Notes: a model not told the origin generated them from the sequence alone. 64,000 nt of DNA from Chelatococcus reniformis (GCF_014640075.1 NZ_BMGG01000009.1:62001-126000); one strand, 5' to 3'. Positions 47,173 through 56,716 are shown, counted from the first letter of the stretch. Made by a program: numbers and translations.

Positions 47173-47793
47173 ATGAGGGAGGAGACAAGCCTGCTTGCGC
47201 CGCTCGATGAGCGGACCGTGCACGTCTGCGTCGACATGCAGCGCCTGTTCGCCCAAGGCACGGATTGGGCAATGCCGTGGTTCGAGCGTGTCCTGCCGAA
47301 CGTCCAACGCATCGTTGGCGCCTGGCCGCGGCGAACTCTCTTCACGCGTTTCGTCCCGGCCCGCGCCCCCGGCGACGGCCATGGTACCTGGCGGCGCTAC
47401 TATGAGCGCTGGCCATCGATGACGCGCGAACGCCTCGCCGACGGCATGATCGACGTTGTGCCCGAGTTAGGAGAACTGGCCCCGGCCGCCCCGATCGTGG
47501 ACAAGGCCGTCTACTCGCCCTGGCTGACGGGGCGGCTCGACGCCCTCCTCCGCGACCGATCTGCTGACACCGTGGTGATCACTGGCGGCGAAACCGACGT
47601 GTGCGTCCTGGCCACCGTGCTCGGCGCGGTTGATCACGGCTATCGGGTGGTCATCGTGACCGACGCGCTGTGCAGCTCGTCGGACGAGACGCACGATGCC
47701 ATGATGACGCTCTATCACAATCGCTACAGCCAGCAGGTCGAAGCGGCGACGACCGAGCAGGTGCTCGAGGGCTGGTTGCCGAAGCAGCCTTAG
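47173..47793 (+). CDS. Isochorismatase-family cysteine hydrolase
   Basis: 206 residues. Catalytic triad candidates are Asp in VCVDMQRLF, Lys in VDKAVYSPW and Cys in GGETDVCVLATVLGAVDHGY, with the following DALCSSSDETHDAMM. The family includes nicotinamidases and other amide hydrolases; the substrate is not apparent. It sits between the SemiSWEET gene and ligD on the same strand. Confidence 0.9.
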   Translation: MREETSLLAPLDERTVHVCVDMQRLFAQGTDWAMPWFERVLPNVQRIVGAWPRRTLFTRFVPARAPGDGHGTWRRYYERWPSMTRERLADGMIDVVPELGELAPAAPIVDKAVYSPWLTGRLDALLRDRSADTVVITGGETDVCVLATVLGAVDHGYRVVIVTDALCSSSDETHDAMMTLYHNRYSQQVEAATTEQVLEGWLPKQP

Positions 47794-47889
47794 GCTTGGG
47801 GCTTGCGCCCGGCGGAACCGGGGCCAAACTGCGCAGTTGGGCAGGTATGAGCACGCGCCCGGCGCACGGCGGGCCGAGCGGAGGCGCAC

Positions 47890-50592
47890 GTGGCGGACAA
47901 GGCACTGACGAGCTACCGCGCCAAGCGCGATTTTACCAAGACGGCGGAGCCGAGCGGCAAGCTTGATGTGCAGCCGTCCAACCGGCGCCGCTTCGTCGTC
48001 CAGAAGCATGCGGCGACGCGCCTGCACTACGACCTCAGGCTCGAGCTGGATGGCGTCTTCAAGTCGTGGGCGGTGACGCGCGGCCCCTCTCTCGATCCCC
48101 AGGACAAGCGCCTTGCCGTGGAGGTGGAGGATCATCCGCTCGACTACGGCGATTTCGAAGGCACCATTCCCAAGGGACAGTACGGCGGCGGCACCGTTCA
48201 ACTGTGGGACAGGGGGTATTGGGAGGCCGAGGGCGCGACGTCGCCCGAAGAGGGGCTCGCGCAAGGCGACTTCAAATTTACGCTCGACGGGGCGCGGCTG
48301 AAGGGCAGTTGGGTGCTGGTCCGCATGAAGCGCGACCGCGAGCGCAGCAAGCGCACCAACTGGCTGCTGATCAAGCATCGCGATGAGTTCGCGGCCCCAA
48401 GCGACGGCGCTGCCGTGCTCGACGACGATCGGTCCGTCGCCTCCGGCCGCACCATGGCCGAGATCGCCGCGGGTCGGGGGCGCCCACCCAAGCCCTTCAT
48501 GTTGTCCGGCGCCATGGAAGCCGATGCCGTCTGGGACAGCCGCGACGGCCTCGCCGCGGACCAGCGGGTGGGTGATGGCGAAGTTGGGAGCGGCGCACCC
48601 TCGGCGAAGCGAAAGACAACGGCACGCCGCCGGGCGAAGGCGCCGCCGAGCGCGTCGATGCCGGACTTCATCGCCCCCCAGCTCAGCGAGACCGTGGCAC
48701 GGCCCCCCGCCGGCTCCGGCTGGGTTCATGAGATCAAATTCGACGGCTACCGCGTCCAGATGCGCGTCGCCGCAGGGCGCGTCACGCTGTTCACCCGCAA
48801 GGGCCTCGACTGGACCGAGCGGTTCGGTGCCGTGGCGGCCGCGGCCAGCGCCTTGCCCGACTGCATCATCGACGGCGAGGTGGTGGCCCTCGACCACAAC
48901 GGGGCGCCCAATTTCTCGGCGCTCCAGGCCGCCTTGGCGGATGGCGCGAGCGACGACCTTTTATTCTACGGCTTCGATTTGCTCCACGCCGACGGCGAGG
49001 ACCTGCGCGGCAGGCCGTTGTCCGAGCGCAAGGCCCGCCTTCAGGCCATCCTGAGCGCTTTGCCCGAGGTCGACGGCCGGTACATCCGCTACGTCGAGCA
49101 TTTCGAGGCGGGGGGCGAGGCCGTGCTGCGTTCGGCGTGCAAGCTTTCGCTCGAAGGCATCGTCTCCAAGCGGCTCGACGCCTCCTATCAATCCGGTCGC
49201 AGCCAAAGCTGGGTGCGCTCCAAGTGCCGCGCCGGGCACGAGGTGGTGATCGGCGGCTGGACGACCACCGGAAGCAAGTTCCGCTCGTTGCTCGTCGGCG
49301 TCTATCGCGGCGATCGCCTGGTCCCCATCGGCCGGGTCGGCACCGGCTATAGCCAGGCCAAGGTCGGCCGGCTGCTACCGCGGCTCAAGGCCGTCGAGGC
49401 CAGCCGCTCGCCCTTTACTGGCGAAGGAGCCCCGCGGAAGACGGCGGGGGTGCATTGGACGCGGCCCGAGCTCGTAGCCGAGATCGAGTTCGCCGGTTGG
49501 ACCGATGGTGGACAGGTTCGCCAGGCGGCGTTCAAGGGACTGCGCGAGGACAAGCCCGCAGCCGAGATCAGGGCCGAGGAGCCGGTGTCTCCGGAGGTGA
49601 TCGACGCGGCGCTGCCCGCACCGCCGAAGCAGGCTACGACCGGGGCGAGCCGCCGCGGAGCGGCTGCCAAACCGATCGTCATGGGGGTGTTGATCTCCAA
49701 GCCCGACAAGCCGTTGTGGCCGGCGGAGGAGGCCGGGGGGGCGATCACCAAACTCGATCTGGCTCGGTATTTCGAGGCTGTCGGCCCCTGGCTCATCGAG
49801 CACATCCGGGGCCGTCCCTGTTCCCTCATTCGCGCTCCCGACGGCATTGCCGCCGAGTGCTTCTTCCAGCGCCATGCCATGCGCGGCACCTCCAGCCTGC
49901 TCGAACTCGTCACGGTCTCCGGCGACCGCAAGCCCTACCTGCAGATCGACCGCGTCGAAGGCCTGGCGGCGGTGGCTCAGATCGCCGGTGTCGAGCTGCA
50001 TCCCTGGAACTGCGCACCCGGCCAGCCGGAACTGCCCGGGCGACTGATCTTCGATCTCGACCCGGGTCCCGATGTACCCTTCACGGCGGTGGTGGAGGCG
50101 GCTCGGGCGCTGCGCGAACGTCTGGACGAGCTCGGCCTGGTCAGCTTCTGTAAGACCACCGGTGGCAAGGGGCTGCACGTCGTGACGCCGCTCGACGTCG
50201 CCGCGGCTCGGTCGAAGGCGCAGCCGGGCTGGCCCGAGGCCAAGGCCTTCGCCCAGGAGGTTTGCCGCCGCATGGCGCATGAGCAGCCGGATCGCTACCT
50301 GATCAACATGGCCAAGAAGCTCAGGCCCGGCCGTATCTTTCTCGACTATTTGCGCAACGACCGCATGGCCACGGCGGTGGCGCCGCTATCGCCCCGCGGT
50401 CGCCCCGGCGCCACCGTCTCGATGCCGCTCACCTGGCCGCAAGTGCGCGCCGATCTCGATCCCAAGCGCTTCACCCTGCGCACCGTGCCGCAACTGCTCG
50501 CCAAGACCAGCGCATGGGCCGACTACGCTCGGGGCGCGCGTCCGCTCACAGTGGCGATGACGCGGCTCGGCTCGTCCAAGGCCGCCGCCTGA
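47890..50592 (+). CDS. ligD: Multifunctional ATP-dependent DNA ligase LigD
   Basis: 900 residues with domains in the order phosphoesterase ([28 protein letters not shown], residues 35-190), ligase (active-site Lys in EIKFDGYR, about 283; motif [10 protein letters not shown]-terminal OB-fold) and polymerase/primase (LIFDLDPGP Asp pair, [15 protein letters not shown], residues 600-895). It repairs double-strand breaks by non-homologous end joining with Ku. No ku gene is in the window. GTG start at 47890 with GGAGG upstream. A Lys/Arg/Ala linker joins the first two domains. Confidence 0.96.
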   Translation: MADKALTSYRAKRDFTKTAEPSGKLDVQPSNRRRFVVQKHAATRLHYDLRLELDGVFKSWAVTRGPSLDPQDKRLAVEVEDHPLDYGDFEGTIPKGQYGGGTVQLWDRGYWEAEGATSPEEGLAQGDFKFTLDGARLKGSWVLVRMKRDRERSKRTNWLLIKHRDEFAAPSDGAAVLDDDRSVASGRTMAEIAAGRGRPPKPFMLSGAMEADAVWDSRDGLAADQRVGDGEVGSGAPSAKRKTTARRRAKAPPSASMPDFIAPQLSETVARPPAGSGWVHEIKFDGYRVQMRVAAGRVTLFTRKGLDWTERFGAVAAAASALPDCIIDGEVVALDHNGAPNFSALQAALADGASDDLLFYGFDLLHADGEDLRGRPLSERKARLQAILSALPEVDGRYIRYVEHFEAGGEAVLRSACKLSLEGIVSKRLDASYQSGRSQSWVRSKCRAGHEVVIGGWTTTGSKFRSLLVGVYRGDRLVPIGRVGTGYSQAKVGRLLPRLKAVEASRSPFTGEGAPRKTAGVHWTRPELVAEIEFAGWTDGGQVRQAAFKGLREDKPAAEIRAEEPVSPEVIDAALPAPPKQATTGASRRGAAAKPIVMGVLISKPDKPLWPAEEAGGAITKLDLARYFEAVGPWLIEHIRGRPCSLIRAPDGIAAECFFQRHAMRGTSSLLELVTVSGDRKPYLQIDRVEGLAAVAQIAGVELHPWNCAPGQPELPGRLIFDLDPGPDVPFTAVVEAARALRERLDELGLVSFCKTTGGKGLHVVTPLDVAAARSKAQPGWPEAKAFAQEVCRRMAHEQPDRYLINMAKKLRPGRIFLDYLRNDRMATAVAPLSPRGRPGATVSMPLTWPQVRADLDPKRFTLRTVPQLLAKTSAWADYARGARPLTVAMTRLGSSKAAA

Positions 50593-50720
50593 CCTTGCCC
50601 GATCACACCACCGGCGGACGGCCTGCTCGGGCCGCCCGTCGGCGAATCATGTCGCATCATGCGCGCGGGTGCTTGACGCCGGCTGGCGTGATAGGCAAAT
50701 AAGTTATTGAAAGAACATAG

Positions 50721-50737
50721 TTTTTAACTGTTCTAAA
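50721..50737. promoter_or_regulatory. ICE-like (Irr) box upstream of bfd
   Basis: TTTTTAACTGTTCTAAA matches the Iron Control Element consensus TTTAGAA-N3-TTCTAAA at 12 of 14 fixed positions. It lies 12 bp before the bfd ATG. Irr binds such sites under iron limitation and represses iron-storage and haem genes in Hyphomicrobiales. Confidence 0.7.
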
Positions 50738-50748
50738 GAGCGCGACGG

Positions 50749-51090
50749 ATGATCGTTTGTTCGTGCAACGTGCTGACCGACAAGCAGGTGTTGGCCACGT
50801 TGGAGAGTGAAACGGCGGGTCGGCCCCGTTCGCCGGGGCAGGTCTATCGGTGTCTGGGCTGCAAGCCGAGCTGCGGCCGCTGTCTGATCCGCGTGCGCCA
50901 ACTGCTCGAGGATGCGCGGCACTCCGAGTGCGAGGTCGGATGCGCCACCTGTCCGGCCGCGGCGCACCCTGACTGGGCGGCGGGTGGGGACGTGCGGCCA
51001 CAGCGCATCTCCGTACCGGTCGCGCGGCGCTACCGCCGCTCTGAGCCGCAGCCCGGCGCCGACGTGATGATCGCCCAGGCCGCCGAATAG
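50749..51090 (+). CDS. bfd: Bacterioferritin-associated ferredoxin
   Basis: 113 residues. The [2Fe-2S] ligands are in the order CSC near the N-terminus (MIVCSCNVLTD) and CLGCKPSCGRC near residues 36-46, the BFD-like pattern C-x-C...C-x2-C. It donates electrons to bacterioferritin to release stored iron. The C-terminal 50 residues are a basic, Cys-containing extension beyond the usual 60-75-residue Bfd. bfr lies about 300 bp downstream on the same strand with its own ICE-like box. Confidence 0.9.
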   Translation: MIVCSCNVLTDKQVLATLESETAGRPRSPGQVYRCLGCKPSCGRCLIRVRQLLEDARHSECEVGCATCPAAAHPDWAAGGDVRPQRISVPVARRYRRSEPQPGADVMIAQAAE

Positions 51091-51356
51091 GCTGGCCTCG
51101 CCCCCTACGGCTGCGCTGCGATCGCTCGTTCAATCCAAGGCGGCCGACCGGACGGACGATGTCCGGCCGGAATTGGCGATGGCCGCAGGCTACGGTGGTG
51201 CGGGCGCGCCGTCAGCCGCTTGTCGCAAGCCCCAGCCACACTCCTCCGAGCTTCTCGATCAGGGCATCGCGCCCCAGTTATGCGATCGCCCCGGCATGCG
51301 CCGCCGCGGGCGGTGCCTTCGTCGTGCCTCTTGCGTCACAACGCATTCGCCTCTAG

Positions 51357-51373
51357 TTTAGAATGATCCTAAG
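51357..51373. promoter_or_regulatory. ICE-like (Irr) box upstream of bfr
   Basis: TTTAGAATGATCCTAAG matches TTTAGAA-N3-TTCTAAA at 12 of 14 fixed positions and overlaps the start of the AAGGAGG ribosome-binding site. The interval 51,091-51,356 shows no gene. Confidence 0.7.
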
Positions 51374-51386
51374 GAGGCGGTTACAC

Positions 51387-51866
51387 ATGAAGGGCGACGC
51401 GAAAGTCATCGAGTATCTCAATCGCGGCCTGCGCAGCGAGCTCACGGCCATCAACCAGTATTGGTTGCACTACCGCATCCTGGACAATTGGGGCCTCAAG
51501 GCGCTCGCCAAGAAGTGGCGTGCGGAATCGATCGAGGAGATGCATCATGCGGATCGGTTCACCGACCGCATCCTGTTCCTCGAGGGTTTCCCCAATATGC
51601 AGGTGCTCGATCCGCTGAGGATCGGCCAGACGGTGACGGAGATCATGGAAGCGGATCTGGCGGCGGAGAACGACGCCCGTTCGCTCTACCAGGAGGCTGC
51701 CACCTATTGCCACAGCGTCAAGGACTATCCGTCACGGGACCTGTTCGAAGCGCTGATGAAGGATGAGGAAGGCCACATCGACTTTCTCGAGACCCAGCTC
51801 GAGTTGATCGGGCGGCTGGGAGAGCAGCTCTACTCGCAGAACCACATCGGCGAGCTCGACGACTGA
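51387..51866 (+). CDS. bfr: Bacterioferritin
   Basis: 159 residues, the standard length. Ferroxidase and haem residues fall in ELTAINQYWLHYRILDNWGL, ESIEEMHHADRFTDRILFLE (axial Met and Glu/His ligands), and DLFEALMKDEEGHIDFLETQ. It stores iron as ferric mineral in a 24-mer with haem. AAGGAGG lies 9 bases before ATG 51387. The ICE-like box indicates repression by Irr when iron is scarce, together with bfd. Confidence 0.96.
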   Translation: MKGDAKVIEYLNRGLRSELTAINQYWLHYRILDNWGLKALAKKWRAESIEEMHHADRFTDRILFLEGFPNMQVLDPLRIGQTVTEIMEADLAAENDARSLYQEAATYCHSVKDYPSRDLFEALMKDEEGHIDFLETQLELIGRLGEQLYSQNHIGELDD

Positions 51867-51918
51867 GCATTTCGCCGTTGGATGAGCTCATCATCCTTTG
51901 AATCGGGAACGCTTCTCC

Positions 51919-51946
51919 TGCGATTGGGTGGTTTCACCCAATCGCG
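51919..51946. terminator. Stem-loop after bfr
   Basis: GCGATTGGGTG and CACCCAATCGC form an 11-bp stem with a GTTT loop, between the convergent bfr and sensor-kinase genes. Same family as the hairpins at 3,112 and 55,397. The bases 51,867-51,918 contain a degenerate GAGCATTTC end and a GGATGAGCTCATCATCC palindrome. Confidence 0.6.
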
Positions 51947-52001
51947 AAGAGCCCTCGCGCAGCCGCTTTGCTGACGTGCCCGCTTAAGGCAAAGCCCAGG
52001 C

Positions 52002-54785
52002 TCATTCGGCGAGCACCCGGGTCGCAGGCATGACGATCTCCACCAGCGTGCCCTCGTCCTTGGCGCTGGTGATTGCCAGCGCGCCGCGATTGGCTTCGGT
52101 CAGGGCCTTGGTCAGCGGTAGCCCAAGCCCCGTTCCCCCCGACCGACGCGTCGTGGCGAGCTGACGGAAGGGCTGGAGGGCCACCGCGACCTCGTCCTGC
52201 GACATGCCGATGCCCGTATCGCGCACGCGCAGAATGACCTCTCCGATCTCGCTCTGCGTGGTCGAGATGATCACTTGCCCGCCCGCGTCCGTGAATTTCA
52301 GGGCGTTGGCCAGGACGTTCAGCACCACTTGGCGGAGCGAGCGCTCATCGGCGACGATCGCCGGCAGGCGCGAGGCAAGCGACGTGCGCAGCACGACGCG
52401 CTCGCGGTTGGCCTGCTGCTGCATGATGGCGACGCAACTGGTGACGAGCGCGTTCAGGTGCACGCGGGTGAAATCGAGCTCGAGCTTGCCGGCCTCGACC
52501 TTGGCGAGGTCAAGGAGGTCGTTGACCAGGCTGATGACGTGACCGCCGGACTCGTGGATGCCGCGGACGTATTCCCGGTAACGCTCGTTGCCGATCGCGC
52601 CGAAGCGCTCCTCCAGCATCACCTCGGCGAATCCAATCATGGCGTTGAGGGGGGTGCGGATCTCGTGGCTCATCTTGGCCAGGAAATCCGACTTCTGGGC
52701 GCTCGCCTTTTCGGCGAATCGCTTGGATTCCAGCAGCTCGCCCTCGGCCTTCTTCCAGGCGGTCAGGTCGCGTACCACCGCGCAGAATTTCGATTCGGCC
52801 GCATCGCCGACACGCCCGAGCGTCATGAACAACGGGGAGCGGCCGCCCTGGCGCACACGCCCCGTCACCTCCCGACCATCATTCAGCACGCTCGCCATGC
52901 TGCTCGACCTGAGACCGTCCAGGTAGTCGAGCGCGATGCTGTGGCTCTCCGGCGCCAGCAGAAAGCCCAGGCTCTCGCCGGCGACGTCGGCTTGATCATA
53001 GCCGAACAGCGCCTGCGCGGCTCGGTTGAGCGATAGGATCCGACCGGACGCGTCAAGCAGGATGACCCCATCGGTGGCCGTATCGAGGATGGACGTGAGT
53101 TCGGCTGCCCGGCGTTCCTGTTCCACGAGCTGGGCACGGAGCGTCGCGACGCGGGGATCGGCCGGCTCGGCCGTCACCGGCTGGGCGCTGATCAGCGTTG
53201 CCGGCTCACCCTGCCAATCGAGGTTCGCAATCTCGGCATCCACCGGCACGCGCAGCCCGTCGGCGGTGGTCAATGTGAGCCGTGCACTGCGGCTCGTCGA
53301 CATGACCGGACCGCCGAACACCTGGTCGAGGCCGGCTTCCCCGATGGCGCTCACGCCCGGGTAGCGGGCCAGCGCGAGGAAGGCACGGTTGGCGTAGAGC
53401 ACGCGCTCGCCGCGGTTGACCATCACGGCCAACGGGATGCGATCCAGCGCGGCGCGGCCGGCATCGAGCGGCGGGGCCTTGACGGCCGTCCCGGGGGCGG
53501 CGGCCGCAACGGAGGCGGGCAGGGGCGGCGCCGGATCCGGCACGGCAGGCGCCTGCTCAATCCGGGGCGCCTGCTCGGCAATGCGCGGCGGCGCGTCTCG
53601 ACCGCCGGCTGCCGCGTCGGCGCCGGCAGGGGCGGCCGGTCCCTCCTCGTCCAGTCGCGCGCCGAGCGCCCTGGCGATCTCGCGCAGCGCCTGCCGGTCT
53701 CCCGCCGAGAGCGCGGGTCTGGCGGGCGGGCGGGCGGGCGGCGACGGGCTGCGGGCGCCGGGGGATGGCGCGATGGAGGAGGCCGGCTGCGGGCCCGGTG
53801 GCCGTTGTTCCGCCTCGTGCGGAGCGCCGTCGGGGCGCACTGCCGTCGGCGCGGCGGGGCGGAATGGGACCACCCTGGACCCGGCGTGGTCGTCGAGCAC
53901 GCCGGCAAGGGCCCGGGCCGGCGGAACCTGCGGCGGCGGTCCGTAGAGGTGCGCCTCGCGCCCGCCGGGCGATGAGTCGCGCTGTGGGGCCGGGGCGGTG
54001 CTGGGCCAGGCGATCTCGGCTTCGTCGCCGAGCCTGATCAGCCCGAAGCCGCGCTGGCCGGCGATCTCTCCCGAGGTGCCCGCGAGCGGCACGCCCGCGA
54101 GCTCGACGGCGACTGCTGTCGTCGTGGCGCCCACGCGCCAGCGCACGGTCCGGCCCGACCAGGTCTCGCGACCGGCGAGGGCAGCCGCCACCGCCCCGTC
54201 GTCCACCACGGCGTCGCCCAGATCGGCCCAGGTGCGGCCGACGATGGCAGATGCCTCGCCGACCGCCTGCTCAAGCTCGGGTGAAACCGAGACGAAAACC
54301 CCCGCCTCGTTCGTCCGCCAAAGGAATCGCATGGTGGGGCGCACGCCGGCCAATTCGCGCAGGCGCTCGATCGGCGTTCGGTGTGGCGGCGCGGCCGGAG
54401 GCTGGGCTTCCTGCGATTGCCACGGGCGCCCCTTGCTCCACGACGCCGGGACACTGGCGGCCGCCTCGACAAGGATGCCGGTGCCGCCGCGGGCCAGTTG
54501 GACATGTCGATTGGTGCAGGCGAGCAGCACCGGGCCGCTGGCGCCATCGAACCGCAGTCGCTCGACGCGGACGGCTCCCGGCCGCAAGGTGGTAGCGAAT
54601 TGCCTGAGCCGCTGCCGGCTCGAGGCCGACAGGCGCTCGGCCAGGCCTCGCCCGCGGGTGGACGACCACAAGAGGGCGCCGTCGGCAGCCCACAGCGCGC
54701 ACGTCGATGCCTCCGTCACCTCCGATCCGGATATCGAAGGTGCCAAAAGGCTCGCCAAGGCTTCGCGACCGTACGTATCGGCCAT
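52002..54785 (-). CDS. PdhS-like PAS sensor histidine kinase
   Basis: 927 residues. The N-terminal 450 residues are a divergent sensory region with a Pro/Ala-rich linker. Two PAS domains follow (RIPLAVMVNRGERVLYANRA; LDTATDGVILLDASGRILSL), then HisKA with KSDFLAKMSHEIRTPLNAMI (His about residue 700) and GFAEVMLEERFGAIGNERYR, and HATPase (VVLNVLANALKFT, RDTGIGM, GGTGLGLPL). The DHp sequence is that of PleC/DivJ/PdhS kinases that control DivK and CtrA in the alphaproteobacterial cell cycle. No membrane helix is visible, as in PdhS. ATG 54785 is divergent from phasin. Confidence 0.88.
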   Translation of the reverse strand: MADTYGREALASLLAPSISGSEVTEASTCALWAADGALLWSSTRGRGLAERLSASSRQRLRQFATTLRPGAVRVERLRFDGASGPVLLACTNRHVQLARGGTGILVEAAASVPASWSKGRPWQSQEAQPPAAPPHRTPIERLRELAGVRPTMRFLWRTNEAGVFVSVSPELEQAVGEASAIVGRTWADLGDAVVDDGAVAAALAGRETWSGRTVRWRVGATTTAVAVELAGVPLAGTSGEIAGQRGFGLIRLGDEAEIAWPSTAPAPQRDSSPGGREAHLYGPPPQVPPARALAGVLDDHAGSRVVPFRPAAPTAVRPDGAPHEAEQRPPGPQPASSIAPSPGARSPSPPARPPARPALSAGDRQALREIARALGARLDEEGPAAPAGADAAAGGRDAPPRIAEQAPRIEQAPAVPDPAPPLPASVAAAAPGTAVKAPPLDAGRAALDRIPLAVMVNRGERVLYANRAFLALARYPGVSAIGEAGLDQVFGGPVMSTSRSARLTLTTADGLRVPVDAEIANLDWQGEPATLISAQPVTAEPADPRVATLRAQLVEQERRAAELTSILDTATDGVILLDASGRILSLNRAAQALFGYDQADVAGESLGFLLAPESHSIALDYLDGLRSSSMASVLNDGREVTGRVRQGGRSPLFMTLGRVGDAAESKFCAVVRDLTAWKKAEGELLESKRFAEKASAQKSDFLAKMSHEIRTPLNAMIGFAEVMLEERFGAIGNERYREYVRGIHESGGHVISLVNDLLDLAKVEAGKLELDFTRVHLNALVTSCVAIMQQQANRERVVLRTSLASRLPAIVADERSLRQVVLNVLANALKFTDAGGQVIISTTQSEIGEVILRVRDTGIGMSQDEVAVALQPFRQLATTRRSGGTGLGLPLTKALTEANRGALAITSAKDEGTLVEIVMPATRVLAE

Positions 54786-54931
54786 GGTGCAACCAGCTTC
54801 GGGGGGGCGGATCCAAGTCGAGGCGAGTTTAGCAGCTTCGACAGACGGCCGTCACTGCCCGCGGCATTTGATTATCGTTGTCCACCTGACAAAGTTAACG
54901 TGTAAGCTGCCAGCGGCATAGGCCCTTGATG

Positions 54932-54965
54932 TTGCGCTGCACAATGTGATATTGCGTTGCACAAT
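54932..54965. promoter_or_regulatory. Two TTGCGYTGCACAAT direct repeats upstream of phasin
   Basis: TTGCGCTGCACAAT (54,932-54,945) and TTGCGTTGCACAAT (54,952-54,965) are spaced 20 bp apart start to start and differ by one base. Each is imperfectly palindromic (TTGyGC-GCrCAA). They resemble TGC-rich sites bound by PhaR, which represses phasin genes in the absence of polyhydroxybutyrate. 29 bp before the ATG. Confidence 0.65.
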
Positions 54966-54993
54966 CGGTCTGTTCGCCAGGGAGGTTGCGACC

Positions 54994-55389
54994 ATGGACG
55001 CCAGCAAATTCACCCCCAAGTTCGAGGTCCCGGAGGAGATGCGCGACTTCGCCGAAAAGAGCGTCGATCAGGCCCGCAAGGCGTTCGACGGCTTCATCGG
55101 CGCCGCGCAGAAGGCGATGGACTCCTGGGAGGGATCGACCGCGACGGCGCGCTTCGGCTCCCAGGATCTGACGCGCAAGACGCTGGGCTATGCCGAGCAG
55201 AACATGCACGCGGCGTTGGATCATGCACAGCGGCTCGTGCGGACCAAGGACATGCAGGAAGCCTTGAAGCTGCAGGCGGATTTCGTGCAGGCGCAGTTCG
55301 TGGCGTTGCAAGAGCAGGCCAAGGAATTGGGGGCCACCATCCAGAAGGGTGCGAGCGAGGCTGCCAGCAAGGCCAAGTCCTCGATCTAG
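54994..55389 (+). CDS. Phasin family protein
   Basis: 131 residues. EEMRDFAEKSVDQARKAFDG, FIGAAQKAMDSWEGSTATAR and ALKLQADFVQAQFVALQEQA are typical of the phasin_2 family, a coat protein of polyhydroxyalkanoate granules. The sequence is all helix with amphipathic segments. GGGAGG lies before ATG 54994 (MDASKF). Probably controlled through the repeats upstream. Followed by a stem-loop and by a second phasin-like gene. Confidence 0.93.
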   Translation: MDASKFTPKFEVPEEMRDFAEKSVDQARKAFDGFIGAAQKAMDSWEGSTATARFGSQDLTRKTLGYAEQNMHAALDHAQRLVRTKDMQEALKLQADFVQAQFVALQEQAKELGATIQKGASEAASKAKSSI

Positions 55390-55396
55390 AGCTTTG

Positions 55397-55420
55397 TGAT
55401 TGGGTGACATCACCCAATCA
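55397..55420. terminator. Stem-loop after the phasin gene
   Basis: TGATTGGGTGA and TCACCCAATCA form an 11-bp stem with a 2-nt centre, 8 bp after the stop codon. It belongs to the GATTGGGTGA family and is followed by another palindrome at 55,463. Confidence 0.6.
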
Positions 55421-55462
55421 TAAGAGAAGCGCTCCAGCTTCAAGACGCCATGAGCATTCTGT

Positions 55463-55488
55463 GCCATCGGATGATCTGATCCAATGGC
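55463..55488. repeat. GCCATCGGAT palindrome within a composite repeat block
   Basis: GCCATCGGAT and ATCCAATGGC pair with one mismatch. The palindrome is bracketed by GAGCATTCT at 55,452 and AAGATGCTCTA at 55,491, resembling the end motif of the MITE family (GAGCAT...ATGCTC). Confidence 0.45.
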
Positions 55489-55592
55489 AAAAGATGCTCT
55501 AGGGCATCGAAGGCGAAAGCTGATGTCGCCGGCGAAGTACGTCTCGCCCGGCGACCTTGGGCCGCACCGCGGCGGGCAGCGAGGGGACCATC

Positions 55593-56627
55593 ATGGCAGG
55601 CGAGAAATCGACAGGCTCCAAGCCAACTGCTCCGGCGAGGCCAACTGCTCCGGCGAGGCGAGCTGCCACGGCCGGCGCCGCGCCAGCGAAGCCGTCGACG
55701 GCGGACTCCAGCACGACGCAACCGGCCAACGCCGCGGCCGAAGCGCCAACGCCGGCCCGTCCCGCGGCGGCCAGCGCGTCATCGACGACGGCTTTGCCGC
55801 CAACCGTCCAGCCGGCAACGGCCAAATCCCCTGCCGCCAAACCCCCAGCCGCCAAACCCCCAGCCACCAAGATCCCGGCGACCAAGCCCCCGGCGACCAA
55901 GCCCCCGTCGGGCCAAACTCCTGCGGCAAAGCGCCCTGTCGCCAGGGCCGCCGTCGCCAAGGCGCCGGCTTCCGTGCTTCCGAAGGTCGAGCCGGCGGTC
56001 GAACCCGTAGCCGTCAAGCCGGAGCCCTCGCCGACGGGCGCGCAGTCGCCGGCGCCAAGTGCCATGGCCCCGTCGGAAGGCGCGGCCTCGGTTTTGTCCC
56101 GCGCGACGGCCGACGCCCGGCGGATCCAGCCCCCGGCGTCACCGAAGCCCGACCGCACGGCCGCTGCCAGGCAGCGTACGGCCGCGCGTTTGGCGGAGGA
56201 TCCGCGGGCGGTCGCCAAAGCCGCAGGACTCAACGAGGAAGACGCGCTGGAGCCGCTCGCGGTTGCCGAGGCCTTCGTTGCGGCGACCCAGGAGTTCGCT
56301 CATCCCGCCACGCTGGTGCAGCCTGTCGCCGCGGTGTTCGAGACCCGCTTCGGTCCCAGGACCCTAGCCGCCTCGCAAAGCCTGATGGAGCTCAACGCCA
56401 AGGTTCTCGAGCTTTGGCGCGCGCAGGCCGAGTCGACCCTGTCGCTCTGGCAGGGCATGGTCGGCGTGACCTCGCTCAGCGAGGCCGTCCAGCTGCAGAC
56501 GAGCCACCTGCGCAGGCACTACGAGGAGACCAGCCGACGGGCCCGGGACATTGCCCAGACGGCTGCGCGGATGGCCTCGGGCCTGGCGCTCGAGGCCAAG
56601 GCCGAGATTCCGCCCAGGGAGCGCTGA
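55593..56627 (+). CDS. Phasin-domain protein with Lys/Pro/Ala-rich histone-like N-terminal tail
   Basis: 344 residues. Residues 1 to about 210 are low complexity: PTAPARPTAPAR at the start (an 18-bp tandem duplication), then AAKPPAAKPPATKIPATKPP and further Lys/Pro/Ala repeats. Residues about 235-335 form a helical phasin domain (LAVAEAFVAATQEFAHPATL, SLMELNAKVLELWRAQAEST and LWQGMVGVTSLSEAV). The tail resembles the AAKP tails of PhaF and PhaM that bind DNA. GAGGGGA lies before ATG 55593. It follows the first phasin on the same strand. Confidence 0.8.
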   Translation: MAGEKSTGSKPTAPARPTAPARRAATAGAAPAKPSTADSSTTQPANAAAEAPTPARPAAASASSTTALPPTVQPATAKSPAAKPPAAKPPATKIPATKPPATKPPSGQTPAAKRPVARAAVAKAPASVLPKVEPAVEPVAVKPEPSPTGAQSPAPSAMAPSEGAASVLSRATADARRIQPPASPKPDRTAAARQRTAARLAEDPRAVAKAAGLNEEDALEPLAVAEAFVAATQEFAHPATLVQPVAAVFETRFGPRTLAASQSLMELNAKVLELWRAQAESTLSLWQGMVGVTSLSEAVQLQTSHLRRHYEETSRRARDIAQTAARMASGLALEAKAEIPPRER

Positions 56628-56716
56628 CGCGCCAGCTTGGCGTGGACAAATGATGGGGACAAATTGCGGAGATCTTGCCATGGGCGCAGTTTGCCCATAG
56701 GTTCCGCGTCGCCGAT

